DNA from: an uncultured Elusimicrobiales bacterium
GTDB lineage: Bacteria > Elusimicrobiota > Elusimicrobia > Elusimicrobiales > Elusimicrobiaceae
Length of the DNA: 64,000 nucleotides
Assembly: GCA_934667625.1 (NCBI GenBank)
Contig: CAKUMH010000001.1
Coordinates: 1 to 64,000 of the forward strand
Reading direction: 5' to 3'
Shown: positions 49,429-58,284 of the stretch, piece by piece
How the letters are laid out: each line of letters starts with the position of its first letter
Position numbering within the stretch: the stretch's first letter is position 1
Notes under the pieces: model-generated
The model's input: only the letters and a program-made list of their open reading frames with translations
Databases searched by the model: none
Told to the model about the DNA's origin: nothing
Translations under genes and position numbers: made by a program

Positions 49429-50196
49429 TTAGTCGGCCGCGCGCAACTTCATTTGGATCGGTCCGTGGCTGCTGCCTTGCACAAACTGCCGCACATACGG
49501 ATTGTCCGTTTTTTGAAATTCCTGCGGTGTGCCGTACATCAAAATCTTTCCTTCATACAAAAAGGCAATGTAGTCCGCAATTTTAAAGGCGGAGTGCATA
49601 TCGTGCGTGATGACCACAGAGGTGACGCCGAGCTTGGCCTTTAAATCCATAATCAAATCGCTGATAATGTCCGACATAATGGGGTCCAGCCCGGTGGTGG
49701 GTTCATCATACAAGATGACCTTGGGCTCCACCGCCAGCACCCGCGCCAGGGAAACACGCTTCTTCATCCCGCCGGAAAGTTCGCTGGGGTTTAGTTTAGC
49801 GACGTCCTCCTTGAGCCCGACGAGGGCAAGCTTTTCCCGAATGACTTTGGGATAGTCCTGCTCCGGCACCTCGGTCAGGTATTTTAAACCAAAGGCCACG
49901 TTTTCCCCCACGCTCATGGAATCAAAAAGTGCGCCCTCTTGAAACAAATAGCCAAAACGGCGGCGAATAGCGGCGAGTTTGATTTCGCTGTGGATTTTGG
50001 TAATGTCCTTCCCGTCCACCAAAATTTTTCCGCCCGTGACCTGTTCCAGCCCGATCAAGCACTTGATAAGGGTGCTTTTGCCGGAACCGGAACCGCCCAA
50101 GATACAGGTGGTTTTGCCTTCCTCAATCCTGAGGTTGACGTCTTTTAACACCTGCTTGGCACCAAAACTTTTTTGAAGGTCTACGATTTCTATCAT
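49429..50196 (-). CDS. mlaF: Lipid transport ABC ATPase MlaF
   Basis: This ATPase powers the Mla phospholipid transporter. The 255-residue protein has Walker A GGSGSGKST (about 35-43), the Q loop, the ABC signature LSGGMKKRVSLARVL and Walker B VILYDEPTTGLDP, followed by the H-loop THDM. It is closest to the MlaF/Mkl group because it sits between mlaE and mlaD. The ATG at 50196 follows the mlaE stop by three bases. Confidence 0.95.
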   Translation of the reverse strand: MIEIVDLQKSFGAKQVLKDVNLRIEEGKTTCILGGSGSGKSTLIKCLIGLEQVTGGKILVDGKDITKIHSEIKLAAIRRRFGYLFQEGALFDSMSVGENVAFGLKYLTEVPEQDYPKVIREKLALVGLKEDVAKLNPSELSGGMKKRVSLARVLAVEPKVILYDEPTTGLDPIMSDIISDLIMDLKAKLGVTSVVITHDMHSAFKIADYIAFLYEGKILMYGTPQEFQKTDNPYVRQFVQGSSHGPIQMKLRAAD

Positions 50197-50199
50197 ATC

Positions 50200-50976
50200 T
50201 CAAATCCCAAAAGCCGTTAAAATGGCGGTTAAAAAGTAGTCCAGCACCAAAATGAGCACAATGGTGGTGACTACGGCACCGGTGGTGGATTTGCCCACCC
50301 CTTCCGCACCGCCGCGGGTGCTAATGCCTTTGTAGCAGCAGACCGTGGCCACCATAAAGGCAAAGACAAAGGATTTAATAAACCCGTGCATAAAATCGGC
50401 CACGTCCATAAAGGACGTAATGTCCGTAATATACACTTCGCCCGCTACATGCAGGGCGTATACGGCCACCAAGTAGCCGCCCAACACCCCAAACAGGTTG
50501 GAAAAAAGCGTTAAAATCGGCATGGTGAGCACAAAACCGAACATGCGCGGAATGACCAAATAGCGGATGGGATTGGTGCCCAGGGTGTACAGCGCGTCAA
50601 TTTGCTCGGTGACGGCCATGGTGCCAATCTGCGCCGTGACCGCCGCGCCCGCACGCCCGGAAACGACCACGGCCGTGAGCACGGGACCTAGCTCGCGGAT
50701 GAGCGAAAAAGTGACAATGGTGCCGACAAAAATCGGTTCGCCAAAAATGTTGCCAATGGTATTGCCTGCCTGCAGGGCCAGCACCATACCGGTAAATAGG
50801 CTGGTGAGCGCTGTGACGCCAAAGGATTCCACCCCAATCGTGACGCTTTGCTCCACTGCTTGGGCAAATTCAAAGCGGGCGTGGGTCAGCCAAAACAGGC
50901 TGGAGCGCACCATTTTGGCGGCGCCGCCCACTTGGTTAAACAAATGCGTCATGTATTTGCCAATGTTGGTAAACAT
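50200..50976 (-). CDS. mlaE: Lipid transport permease MlaE
   Basis: MlaE is the integral membrane core of the MCE transporter. The 258-residue protein has a long N-terminal amphipathic part and five membrane helices. It shows the family landmarks FGVTALTSLFTGMVLALQ, RELGPVLTAVVVSGRAGAAVTAQIG and EQIDALYTLGTNPIRYLV. Length is normal. The start overlaps the alr stop by one base. No MlaB STAS gene is adjacent. Confidence 0.95.
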   Translation of the reverse strand: MFTNIGKYMTHLFNQVGGAAKMVRSSLFWLTHARFEFAQAVEQSVTIGVESFGVTALTSLFTGMVLALQAGNTIGNIFGEPIFVGTIVTFSLIRELGPVLTAVVVSGRAGAAVTAQIGTMAVTEQIDALYTLGTNPIRYLVIPRMFGFVLTMPILTLFSNLFGVLGGYLVAVYALHVAGEVYITDITSFMDVADFMHGFIKSFVFAFMVATVCCYKGISTRGGAEGVGKSTTGAVVTTIVLILVLDYFLTAILTAFGI

Positions 50977-52085
50977 TATTCTTTATAAATCCTCGGTACG
51001 CGCGGCATGAGCAGCGTGCACAGCTCGTAATCAATCGTGCCGGCCTGTTGCGCCAGTTCGGCGAAGGTGATTTCCTCGTCGCCTTGGCGGCCGACGGCTA
51101 CGGCTTCGTCCCCTACGCACACGGGGCCGGCGTTTGTGATATCCACCATGAGCATATCCATGGTAATGTTGCCCAAGATCGGGCAGCGTTTGCCACGGAT
51201 AAGCACAGAGGCCTTGTTGGAAAGAGCGCGAAGGTAGCCGTCCCCATACCCCAAGGGCAAGGTGGCGACCTTCATATTTTGGGACGCAATAAAACTGCGG
51301 TTGTAGCTGACGCTAAACCCGGCGGGGAGATCTTTGACGTATACCACGCGGGTTTTGAGCGATAAGATCGGCTCAAAGCCCTTTTCCAGCCCAAAAGCGC
51401 TGTGACCCGTGCGAACCATATCGTAATGGACATCCGGGCGGGCCGTAATGGCCGCGGAAGCCGCCACATGACAATGGTTTACGTGAATGCCGTGGAGCTG
51501 AATGTTGGTAAGCGTGTCGCGGTAGTAGCCGATTTGCTCTTCGGTAAAGTCCGGGTCCGTCTCCACGCTGGACAGGTGGGTAAAAAACCCGTCTAAAATA
51601 ACAAAGGGATTTTTAGCCAAAAACTCAATTACGCTAAAAACGTTTCCGCGCCGCGTGCCGATGCGGCCCATGCCCGTGTCCTGCTTGACGTGGCAAAGAG
51701 CCTTTTTGCCCAACTTTTCGGCAATTTGACAGACGGCCTTGGCGGCATCCATACTGGCAATGGTGATGGCAATATCGTTTTTAACAGCGTACTCAAAGGC
51801 CTCAAACGGATAAATGCTGCCCAGCACCAAAATCGGCAGGGTTACGCCCGCCTGCCGCAGCTGGAGCGCCTCTTCCACCGATGCGGCGCCAAAGCAATCG
51901 CTTAGTTTGTTTTTTTCCAAAAACAAACCCAAGGGCACCGCGCCGTGACCATAGGCGTTGGCCTTGAGCACGGTGAGCACCTGCACACCGGGGCCGGCCT
52001 GCTCGTGCACTTTGTGCATATTGCGGGCCAATTTTTTTAAATCTACTTCGGCAACCGTTGGGCGCAAAATAGGCATCATACTCAC
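50976..52085 (-). CDS. alr: Alanine racemase
   Basis: The PLP enzyme interconverts L- and D-alanine for peptidoglycan. The 369-residue fold-type III protein has the PLP lysine in LKANAYGHG (about residue 44) and the second-half GYGDGYLRALSNKA with the catalytic Tyr nearby. MVRTGHSAFGL replaces the usual RPGIALYG. The start at 52085 or two codons later is not settled. It overlaps dnaB and mlaE by a few bases, so dnaB-alr-mlaEFD is one unit. Confidence 0.93.
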   Translation of the reverse strand: MSMMPILRPTVAEVDLKKLARNMHKVHEQAGPGVQVLTVLKANAYGHGAVPLGLFLEKNKLSDCFGAASVEEALQLRQAGVTLPILVLGSIYPFEAFEYAVKNDIAITIASMDAAKAVCQIAEKLGKKALCHVKQDTGMGRIGTRRGNVFSVIEFLAKNPFVILDGFFTHLSSVETDPDFTEEQIGYYRDTLTNIQLHGIHVNHCHVAASAAITARPDVHYDMVRTGHSAFGLEKGFEPILSLKTRVVYVKDLPAGFSVSYNRSFIASQNMKVATLPLGYGDGYLRALSNKASVLIRGKRCPILGNITMDMLMVDITNAGPVCVGDEAVAVGRQGDEEITFAELAQQAGTIDYELCTLLMPRVPRIYKE

Positions 52086-53500
52086 TCCGGAAGGGCCATG
52101 GTGGTGTTGCCACCGGCCTCTTGGGCCGCCTCCATGTGCTCCGGCGCCGGGTTGGTGAAGAGAGCGTATTCGCCAAAGAAGGCCAAATCAATATCGCCCA
52201 CGGGGCCGTTGCGCTGTTTGGCAATAATCAGCGTGGCCTTGTTTTTGAGCGATTCGTCGTCGCGCTTGTAGTAGGCCTCGCGGTGGATGAGGGCAACCAC
52301 GTCGGCATCCTGCTCAATAGAGCCGGATTCGCGCAAGTCGGAAAGCTGCGGTTTGTTGTCTTGGCGGCTTTTGTCCTCGTTTTTGCGGCTAAGCTGTGAA
52401 AGTGCCAGCACCGGCACGTTGAGCGTGCGGGCCAAATCCTTTAACATACGGGAAATTTCGGACACTTCCTGCTGGCGGCTTTCCGTGCGGCGCTCCCCGC
52501 CGCGGATGAGCTGCAGATAGTCAATGACGATCAGCCCCAGTTCCTTGCCTTGCTTTTTTAAATCGCTGGCCAGGCGGCGGGCGCGCATGCGCAGTTCCGT
52601 AATGGAAATGCCGGAGGTATCGTCAATATACATGGGTGCGGCAGCCAAGCGGCCGAGCTCGCGCGTTAAATCGGACCATTTGCTCTGCTCATAATACCCT
52701 GTGCGCAATTTATAAATTTCCACCATGGCGGCGGCACCGAGCATACGTTCAAAAATAATGTGTTTGCCCATTTCCAGCGAAAAGAACGCCACCGGGAACC
52801 CGCATTCCACGCACGCGTGGTGCGCAATGTTAAGCGCCAGGGCCGTTTTACCTTGGCTGGGGCGGGCGCCCAAGATGATTAAATCGGACTTTCTAAGACC
52901 GCCTGTTTTGCGGTCAAACTCATCCAAGCCCGTCGGAACGCCTTGAATGGCACTTTTGTTGCGCACGGCGTTTTCCAGCATGGCGATGACTTCCGGCGCT
53001 AAGTCTTTGGAGGATACGAAGCCCGTCAGCTTTTGTTTTTGGCTGAGCTTGTAAATTTGGTCGGCGGCTTCGTCAATTAAAATTTGCGGGTCGTCGTCCT
53101 CTTCTTTGTAACAGCGCTGGACCAGCCCCGTGGCGGTGCGGATTAAATCGCGCACGACGTATTTTTTGTACACGATTTCCGCATAGTGCTTGACGTGCGC
53201 CGCGGTGGACACCTTGTCCACCAGCTGCGTTAAGTACAGTTCCCCCCCCAGCTGGGTGAGCAGGTTGTTACGTTTGAGCTCCTCGGTGAGGGTGATAATA
53301 TCAATGGCTTGGCTGCGGTCGGCCAGGGCTTTCATGGCGGCGAAAATCTTTTGGTGCGCTTCTTTATAAAAATGCTCCGGCTTTAAAATTTCCAACGCCT
53401 GGTCCACAGCGTCGGCCTCCAACAGCATAGAGCCCAACACGGCCATTTCCGCGTCAATTGCTTGCGGAGGGATACGTTCTTCCAATAAATTGCTCGCCAT
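52082..53500 (-). CDS. dnaB: Replicative DNA helicase DnaB
   Basis: DnaB is the hexameric 5'-3' helicase of the replication fork. The 472-residue protein has the N-terminal helical domain with PPQAIDAEMAVLGSML and a C-terminal RecA-like domain with Walker A GARPSQGKTALA (about 205-216), VIDYLQLI and a C-terminal DIDLAFFGEYALF. Length is normal. It heads the minus-strand operon leading to alr and mla. The start has weak AGGA upstream. Confidence 0.97.
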   Translation of the reverse strand: MASNLLEERIPPQAIDAEMAVLGSMLLEADAVDQALEILKPEHFYKEAHQKIFAAMKALADRSQAIDIITLTEELKRNNLLTQLGGELYLTQLVDKVSTAAHVKHYAEIVYKKYVVRDLIRTATGLVQRCYKEEDDDPQILIDEAADQIYKLSQKQKLTGFVSSKDLAPEVIAMLENAVRNKSAIQGVPTGLDEFDRKTGGLRKSDLIILGARPSQGKTALALNIAHHACVECGFPVAFFSLEMGKHIIFERMLGAAAMVEIYKLRTGYYEQSKWSDLTRELGRLAAAPMYIDDTSGISITELRMRARRLASDLKKQGKELGLIVIDYLQLIRGGERRTESRQQEVSEISRMLKDLARTLNVPVLALSQLSRKNEDKSRQDNKPQLSDLRESGSIEQDADVVALIHREAYYKRDDESLKNKATLIIAKQRNGPVGDIDLAFFGEYALFTNPAPEHMEAAQEAGGNTTMALPE

Positions 53501-53798
53501 AAGTCCTCAAAAGAAAATAAATTTGTTTACCCTACGGTAAAAAGTCTTTCTTTATTGTACCAATTTAGAGCCCGTTTATGCCAACCGAAAGAAAGCGTTT
53601 TTGGGTTAGGAGGGGGGGCGGGCTGATACCGGAGAGCATTCCCTTTGCCGGTTGCGGAGAAGGTTGCCCTTTTGCGCGGTTTTTAAAAGGCGGGCTAAAC
53701 GGAAAAGGCCGATGCGCTTTTTGCCCGTTGCCTGGATATGTTTTCCAAAGCACAGCGGAATTTGCTAGAGTATAGTATCTTTTATGAGGAGGCCCCGA
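53501..53798. other. Intergenic region with a short shared repeat
   Basis: Between dnaB and the POT gene no gene is convincing. TTTTTAAAAGGCGGGCTAAACGGA (within 53680-53706) recurs in changed form near 63886. A 65-residue open frame here has no homologue-like features. A TATAGT and an AGGAGG site precede the transporter. Confidence 0.6.
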
Positions 53799-55247
53799 AT
53801 GGAGCAAAGTGTTGTAAAAACCAAACAGCCCACCGGCTTGTGGCTCTTGTTTATGACCGAGCTGTGGGAACGTTTTAGCTATTATGCCATGCGCAGTATT
53901 TTGGTGCTGTACATGGTTTACTTATTGCAAATGGACAAAAGCGGTGCGGCCAATGTGTACGGTACGTTTACCAGCTTGGTTTACTTGTCCACCCTGCTGG
54001 GCGGCTTTCTGGCCGACCGCTACCTGGGCCAAAAATGGGCCACCTTCTGGGGCGGCGCGTTGATTGCCGCCGGTATGTTTGTGATGAGCGTGCCCACTAT
54101 ATCCTTTTTATATATAGCCATGGGGCTGATTATTTTGGGCAACGGGTTCTTTAAACCCAATGTGGTGGCTATCGTCGGCCAGTTGTACGGCAAGAACGAC
54201 GCCCGGCGCGACGGCGGTTTTACCATTTTTTATATGAGTGTGAACATCGGGGCCTTTTTCGGGCCGCTTTTGGTGGGGCATTTTGCCGCTACCGGCAATT
54301 ATAAAGCGGCGTTTTGGGTGTCCGGCATTGGTATGCTGATTGGGCTCGCAATTTTTATGCTGGGTTACAAAAAATTCCTGCCCGGATTAGGCGCCGCACC
54401 CGCCAAAAAACCCGTGTTTTACAAAGACGCCGCCCTGTGGGTGATTGCGCTGGCTATCCCCGTAATTGTGCTTTATATGAAGGGTATGCACGCGCTTTCT
54501 TACGGGTGTTTTGCCGCCTTGGCCGCCGGATATTACCTGTACCACAAAAACACCAAACGGACGGAAACCGAAAAAGCCGCCCCGCTGACCAAACAGGAAA
54601 AACAGCAGATTGCCGTCATTGGGATTTTGGCGTTTTTTAGCATTTTCTTTTGGGCGGCCTTTGAACAGGCCGGCGCCGCGCTGAACTTGTTTGCCTACGA
54701 ATATACAGACCGCGTCATTCACTTCTTTGGCCATTCCTGGGAAATTCCGGCCAACTGGTTCCAAAGTTTGAACCCGCTGTACGTGGTGATTTTTGCGCCG
54801 CTGTTTTCCAAATTGTGGATTGAGCTGGCCAAAAAGAGCAAAGAGCCGTCCACCCCGGCCAAGTTTGTCATTTCGTTGTGGCTGCTGTCGCTGGGATTTG
54901 CCGTCATGCTGCTGGGCGCGTTTGCGCTGGTGGGAAATGCCAAAATCAGCTTGTTTTACCTGGCGCTGACTTATCTGTTCCACACGTTCGCCGAACTGTG
55001 TATTTCGCCCGTGGGGAAATCTATGGTAACAAAGCTGGCGCCGGCACGGTTTGTGTCGCTGCTTATCGGGGTGTGGTACCTCTCCAACGCGGCGGCCAAC
55101 AAATTGGCGGGCGTATATTCGGGCTATTTCCAAAAAATCAGCAATGAGCAATTCTTTTTGTGGCTCGTTATCGTGCCGCTCTTGGTGTCGGGCATACTGA
55201 TGTTCTTTTTAAAGGGCATCAAAAAATGGATGCACGGCGTGCACTAA
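53799..55247 (+). CDS. Proton-coupled peptide transporter (POT/PTR family)
   Basis: The 482-residue inner-membrane MFS protein takes up di- and tripeptides with protons. The ExxERFxYY motif is in ELWERFSYYAMRS (about residues 18-30), and GGFLADRYLGQKW is the usual loop 2-3 motif. About twelve to fourteen membrane segments are visible, with the second half having FAELCISPVGKSMV, the PTR2 signature. The start at 53799 is decided by AGGAGG nine bases upstream; an earlier ATG exists at 53784. It is monocistronic with its own terminator. Confidence 0.94.
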   Translation: MEQSVVKTKQPTGLWLLFMTELWERFSYYAMRSILVLYMVYLLQMDKSGAANVYGTFTSLVYLSTLLGGFLADRYLGQKWATFWGGALIAAGMFVMSVPTISFLYIAMGLIILGNGFFKPNVVAIVGQLYGKNDARRDGGFTIFYMSVNIGAFFGPLLVGHFAATGNYKAAFWVSGIGMLIGLAIFMLGYKKFLPGLGAAPAKKPVFYKDAALWVIALAIPVIVLYMKGMHALSYGCFAALAAGYYLYHKNTKRTETEKAAPLTKQEKQQIAVIGILAFFSIFFWAAFEQAGAALNLFAYEYTDRVIHFFGHSWEIPANWFQSLNPLYVVIFAPLFSKLWIELAKKSKEPSTPAKFVISLWLLSLGFAVMLLGAFALVGNAKISLFYLALTYLFHTFAELCISPVGKSMVTKLAPARFVSLLIGVWYLSNAAANKLAGVYSGYFQKISNEQFFLWLVIVPLLVSGILMFFLKGIKKWMHGVH

Positions 55248-55270
55248 TCCGCACGATCCGGCCGACTTTT

Positions 55271-55296
55271 ACCCCGGGCTGTGCCCGGGGTTTTTT
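55271..55296 (+). terminator. Terminator of the POT gene
   Basis: ACCCCGGGC-TGT-GCCCGGGGTTTTTT, a near-perfect stem with a T-run. Confidence 0.9.
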
Positions 55297-55337
55297 ATGG
55301 GCAAAGGGAAACCTGAAAAAGCAAACGCCTGACACAG

Positions 55338-55369
55338 AAAACCCCCTCCGCTTCAGAACGGAGGGGGTT
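55338..55369 (-). terminator. Terminator of the rpsF-ssb-rpsR-rplI operon
   Basis: AACCCCCTCCG / CGGAGGGGGTT with a T-run on the minus strand, about 25 bases past rplI. Confidence 0.9.
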
Positions 55370-55394
55370 ATACAAAACGCAAGCTATTTAGGAT

Positions 55395-55907
55395 TTATTT
55401 GGCTTCGGCAACCGCTTCGGCTTTTTCTTCCGGCTTGGCATCGGCGACTTTTTCTTCCACCGTGGTCAAGGGGTTGATTTGAACCTTAATGACGGCGGTC
55501 ACGGTCGGTTTCAAATAAATGCCTACCTCGGTTTCACCCAAGGCCTTAATCGGCATATTCAGTTCAATGGCGTCTTTGGCAATGTTGTGGCCCAAAGCAA
55601 CCAACGCTTTAAAAATATCGGCTTTGTTGACGGAACCGAACACCACGCCGTCGCTGTTGACGGTTTTGGTGAACGGCAACACCACGCCGGCCAATTTTTC
55701 GGCGATGGCACGCGCTTCGGCGAGTTCCGCCTCAATGCGTTTGGCACGTCTTTCGGCGCCCAATTGCCAGTTCTTAATGGCACCTTCGGTGGCGATTTCC
55801 GCCAAGCGGTGCGGCACCAAGAAGTTGCGGGCATAACCGGGCTTTACGTCTACGACGGTGCCCACCATACCCAAGTTCTTTACATTCTGTTTCAAAATAA
55901 CTTTCAT
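55395..55907 (-). CDS. rplI: Ribosomal protein L9
   Basis: This large-subunit protein has 170 residues, with the N-terminal MKVILKQNVKNLGMVGTVVDV and GYARNFLVPHRLA, a long connecting helix and the C-terminal domain. About 20 residues of Ala/Glu/Lys tail exceed the usual 148. It is last in the rpsF-ssb-rpsR-rplI cluster. Confidence 0.96.
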   Translation of the reverse strand: MKVILKQNVKNLGMVGTVVDVKPGYARNFLVPHRLAEIATEGAIKNWQLGAERRAKRIEAELAEARAIAEKLAGVVLPFTKTVNSDGVVFGSVNKADIFKALVALGHNIAKDAIELNMPIKALGETEVGIYLKPTVTAVIKVQINPLTTVEEKVADAKPEEKAEAVAEAK

Positions 55908-55923
55908 TTGTGCGTCCTCCGGC

Positions 55924-56253
55924 TTATTTCTTGGGCAACGAATACGGCAAGATAGCCAAGTTGCGGTCGCGCTTGATGGCTTTGGTAATCTGGCGTTGGT
56001 GTTTCGCGCAGGTGCCGGTGATTCTTCTGGAAAGGATTTTGCCGCTTTCCATGGTAAAGGACTTTACGAACTGAAAGTTCTTATAGTCTACATTTTCAAT
56101 TTTTTCAGCGCAGACTTTGCAGACTTTTCTTCTGCTTTCAAAGCGCTTTTTGCCCATAAACGGACGCGCCGGTCTTTCGGAGCGGGCGGCCGGAGCAGCA
56201 GCGGCGGGAGCCGCGGCGGCAGGGGCTTGCGTGTTTTTAATTTCTTCAGACAT
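55924..56253 (-). CDS. rpsR: Ribosomal protein S18 with Ala/Pro-rich N-terminal extension
   Basis: The small-subunit protein has 109 residues where about 75 are usual. The S18 core begins near FMGKKRF and keeps KVCAEKIENVDYKN and LSRRITGTCAKHQRQITKAIKRDRNLAILPY. The first 33 residues are Ala/Pro repeats between charged stretches. Two Cys of a possible zinc pair (KVCKVC) are present. It lies between ssb and rplI. RimI, which acetylates S18, is encoded in this window. Confidence 0.95.
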   Translation of the reverse strand: MSEEIKNTQAPAAAAPAAAAPAARSERPARPFMGKKRFESRRKVCKVCAEKIENVDYKNFQFVKSFTMESGKILSRRITGTCAKHQRQITKAIKRDRNLAILPYSLPKK

Positions 56254-56276
56254 GTGTTATCTCTCTTTGGTTCCTG

Positions 56277-56723
56277 TTAAAAAGGCACGTCGTCTTCCAT
56301 TACGTCGGTAGTGGGGACGTCGTCCTTGGCGGCCGGGGCGGGGGCATCGGTGTGATATCCGCCGGCGGCGTTGGATTCCAGTATTTGTACTCTGCGGGCC
56401 GTTACCTGCAAAGATTTGCGGGTTTGCCCGGTTGTTTTGTCGGTGTATTCGCTGCTGGTGAGGCGGCCTTCCACTTGAATGGGGGTCCCTTTTTTCACCC
56501 GGTCTTTACACCGTTCGGCGGCAGCACCCCAAACCACTACGGGAACAAACACAGTGTCATCCTTCCACTCGTTTGTGGTAGCATCTAAATATCTGCGGTT
56601 GACCGCAATATCACAACGGCACACTGCCTGGCCCTTTTGCGTAAACGCCACATTCGGGTCACGTGTTAACCGTCCGACTAGAAGTACAAGATTTTGTTCC
56701 GGTAATTTGATTTGTGCTGGCAT
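56277..56723 (-). CDS. ssb: Single-stranded DNA-binding protein
   Basis: SSB coats single-stranded DNA in replication and repair. The 148-residue protein has an OB fold with QNLVLLVGRLTRDPNV and FVPVVVWGAAAERC, a Pro/Ala linker, and the acidic tip DVMEDDVPF that recruits partner proteins. The start at ATG 56723 fits the rpsF stop eight bases upstream. The order between rpsF and rpsR is the normal one. Confidence 0.96.
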   Translation of the reverse strand: MPAQIKLPEQNLVLLVGRLTRDPNVAFTQKGQAVCRCDIAVNRRYLDATTNEWKDDTVFVPVVVWGAAAERCKDRVKKGTPIQVEGRLTSSEYTDKTTGQTRKSLQVTARRVQILESNAAGGYHTDAPAPAAKDDVPTTDVMEDDVPF

Positions 56724-56730
56724 AGCGACC

Positions 56731-57051
56731 TTATTTTGCAACGGCAGGAGCCGGTTTTACCTTCACTTCCACGGCGTTCATCGTCATGGAGCGCAGGACT
56801 TTTTCGTTCAACTTCAAAGCGCCTTCAAACACTTTTACAAAGGTCGGTTCGGCTTTGAATTTGAGGTAGAGGTAGAAACCGTCGCGAACGTGATTGACTT
56901 CGTGGGTGAATTTTCTTCTGCCCAGTCTTTCTTCGCTGACGACTTCGCCACCGTTTTTCGCGATCAGGTCTTTGGCCTTGGTCACGAATTCGCCCACTTC
57001 TCCGTCGGAGAGTTGGGGTTTAACAATAATTACGCTTTCGTAAGTTTTCAT
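56731..57051 (-). CDS. rpsF: Ribosomal protein S6
   Basis: The small-subunit protein has 106 residues with MKTYESVIIVKPQLSDGEV and the RRKFTHEVNHVRDGFYLYLKF strand. A short Lys/Pro/Ala tail replaces the glutamate tail of E. coli. It binds S18, encoded two genes on, and is first in the operon. No promoter can be pinned down upstream, but a hairpin lies there. Confidence 0.96.
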   Translation of the reverse strand: MKTYESVIIVKPQLSDGEVGEFVTKAKDLIAKNGGEVVSEERLGRRKFTHEVNHVRDGFYLYLKFKAEPTFVKVFEGALKLNEKVLRSMTMNAVEVKVKPAPAVAK

Positions 57052-57078
57052 ATACCAATTATTCTTTTTTTGCGTTTT

Positions 57079-57113
57079 GCAGAGTCAAAAAGCCCCGAGG
57101 GCTTTCGCCCCGG
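57079..57113 (-). terminator. Hairpin between pilin B and rpsF
   Basis: A GC stem (CCGGGGC / GCCCTCGG) with a T-run on the minus strand. It ends pilin B transcription or acts as a leader hairpin of rpsF. Confidence 0.55.
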
Positions 57114-57172
57114 AGAATTTGCTCTATGGATATTATAGCAAAAATAGGGACAAAACAACCACTTTTTGCCTG

Positions 57173-57697
57173 TTATTTAAAGCAATAGGTTTCGTAGGAG
57201 CTGTTGGCGCGACAGGGGGCGGTGGTGTTTGTTTCCAGGCGGCACACCCGTTGGGGTACGCTTCCCCGCGAATGATAGGCAAAGCACAGCCGTGCATTGG
57301 AGGCGAATTTAATCTCTAATTCAGGCACATCGGTGGAGGAATAATCCATACATTGCACCGTTCCTATCACATAGTCACGCAACATGCAAACGCCATTTTT
57401 GCCAAAAGTAATTTGATTAAAGGTACCATAACCTTCGGCATTGACGGGAGTGGCCGGGCCAAAATTTAAATCTAACGCGCTGAAATCCGTAGTGTATTGA
57501 CCGTTGGCCATAAAGTATACTTGTTCCGCTTTGGCAATAGCAGTGCCCATTTCCACCAACTGCTGGTAGCGCGCACGGGCGACTGCGGTTTGGTACTGGG
57601 GCAGGGCCACTGCGGCAAGAATGCCGATGATAAGGACGACGACAAGAAGTTCAATAAGGGTGAAACCGCCTAAACGGCGCGTAGTAACGTTTTTCAT
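57173..57697 (-). CDS. Type IV pilin-like protein B
   Basis: The 174-residue prepilin has leader MKNVTTRRLGG and mature FTLIELLVVVLIIGILAAVALPQYQ. The globular part has several Cys (CMLRDYVIGTVQC, CFAYHSRG, CRLETN, YCFK), more than pilins A and C. MANGQYTTDFSALDLNFG is the region shared with pilin C. It lies beside rpsF on the same strand but is an independent unit. The in-frame upstream TTG start is rejected for the reason given for pilin A. Confidence 0.92.
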   Translation of the reverse strand: MKNVTTRRLGGFTLIELLVVVLIIGILAAVALPQYQTAVARARYQQLVEMGTAIAKAEQVYFMANGQYTTDFSALDLNFGPATPVNAEGYGTFNQITFGKNGVCMLRDYVIGTVQCMDYSSTDVPELEIKFASNARLCFAYHSRGSVPQRVCRLETNTTAPCRANSSYETYCFK

Positions 57698-57775
57698 CAC
57701 AACCTTCCTTTTTGATAAATTTTTCGCATACTCAAAATTTATCAAAAAAAAAAACGATTACAACCCTTTTATATT
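57698..57775 (-). promoter_or_regulatory. Conserved pilin leader with palindrome (copy B)
   Basis: Same block as for pilin A. The palindrome is at 57714-57743, with 10-base outer arms intact and a changed centre, then AAGGAAGG. Immediately upstream is a type A hairpin repeat. Confidence 0.75.
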
Positions 57776-57810
57776 TTGCCGGCCCAAAAACAGCTGTTCA
57801 ACAAGGAAGA

Positions 57811-57839
57811 GATGCTGGACTAAAACACTCCAGCATGAC
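57811..57839. repeat. Type A hairpin repeat (copy 5)
   Basis: ATGCTGGA / TCCAGCAT stem, GAC after. Confidence 0.85.
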
Positions 57840-57871
57840 CTTTGTTTGATGACGGACACGACACAAAGGGT

Positions 57872-57897
57872 AGATCCTGAATCAAGTTCAGGATGAC
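57872..57897. repeat. Type B hairpin repeat (copy 4)
   Basis: ATCCTGAA / TTCAGGAT stem, GAC after. Confidence 0.85.
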
Positions 57898-57919
57898 CAC
57901 CTTTGTTAGATAACAACGA

Positions 57920-57948
57920 GATCCTGGACTACAACCTTCCAGGATGAC
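57920..57948. repeat. Type A hairpin repeat (copy 6)
   Basis: ATCCTGGA / TCCAGGAT stem, then GGCTCTTTTACGGGCCGCC, which matches the complement of 13606-13632. The 315-base gap from pilin B to the next gene holds only these elements. Confidence 0.85.
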
Positions 57949-58012
57949 GGCTCTTTTACGGGCCGCCAGTTCAGCATAACGACCTTTGTTTTATAACGAC
58001 AACGACTATTAT

Positions 58013-58240
58013 CTATTGGCGTTTGAGGAAAATTTTGGCAGGGCTGGTGGCGCCCTTGATGAGCGAAAGTTTGTTTTCGGGTATGGACAACTGCTCGGCC
58101 AGCACGGTGCGGACGGCCTCGTTGGCGCGGCCCTGTTCCGCGGGCGCTTTTACCCACACTTCAAAAGTATCGGGAGATTTTTGGACGAGTTTGTTCTTCT
58201 TTTCCCCCGCGTGCACTTTTACCTTAATGTAACTTTCCAT
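58013..58240 (-). CDS. DUF167/YggU-family protein
   Basis: The 75-residue protein of the small DUF167 family has IKVKVHAGEKKNKL and VWVKAPAEQGRANEAV as landmarks; function is unknown across bacteria. It is single, between a hairpin repeat and gpmI's terminator. Confidence 0.85.
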   Translation of the reverse strand: MESYIKVKVHAGEKKNKLVQKSPDTFEVWVKAPAEQGRANEAVRTVLAEQLSIPENKLSLIKGATSPAKIFLKRQ

Positions 58241-58284
58241 AAGTTTATTTTACTTTTTTTGAACCCGCCTGGCTGCTTGGCGGA

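Noticed and set aside
53578..53775. A 65-residue plus-strand open frame in the dnaB-POT gap
   Set aside because: Gly/Arg-rich composition, no ribosome site, and part of it is the repeat shared with 63886.
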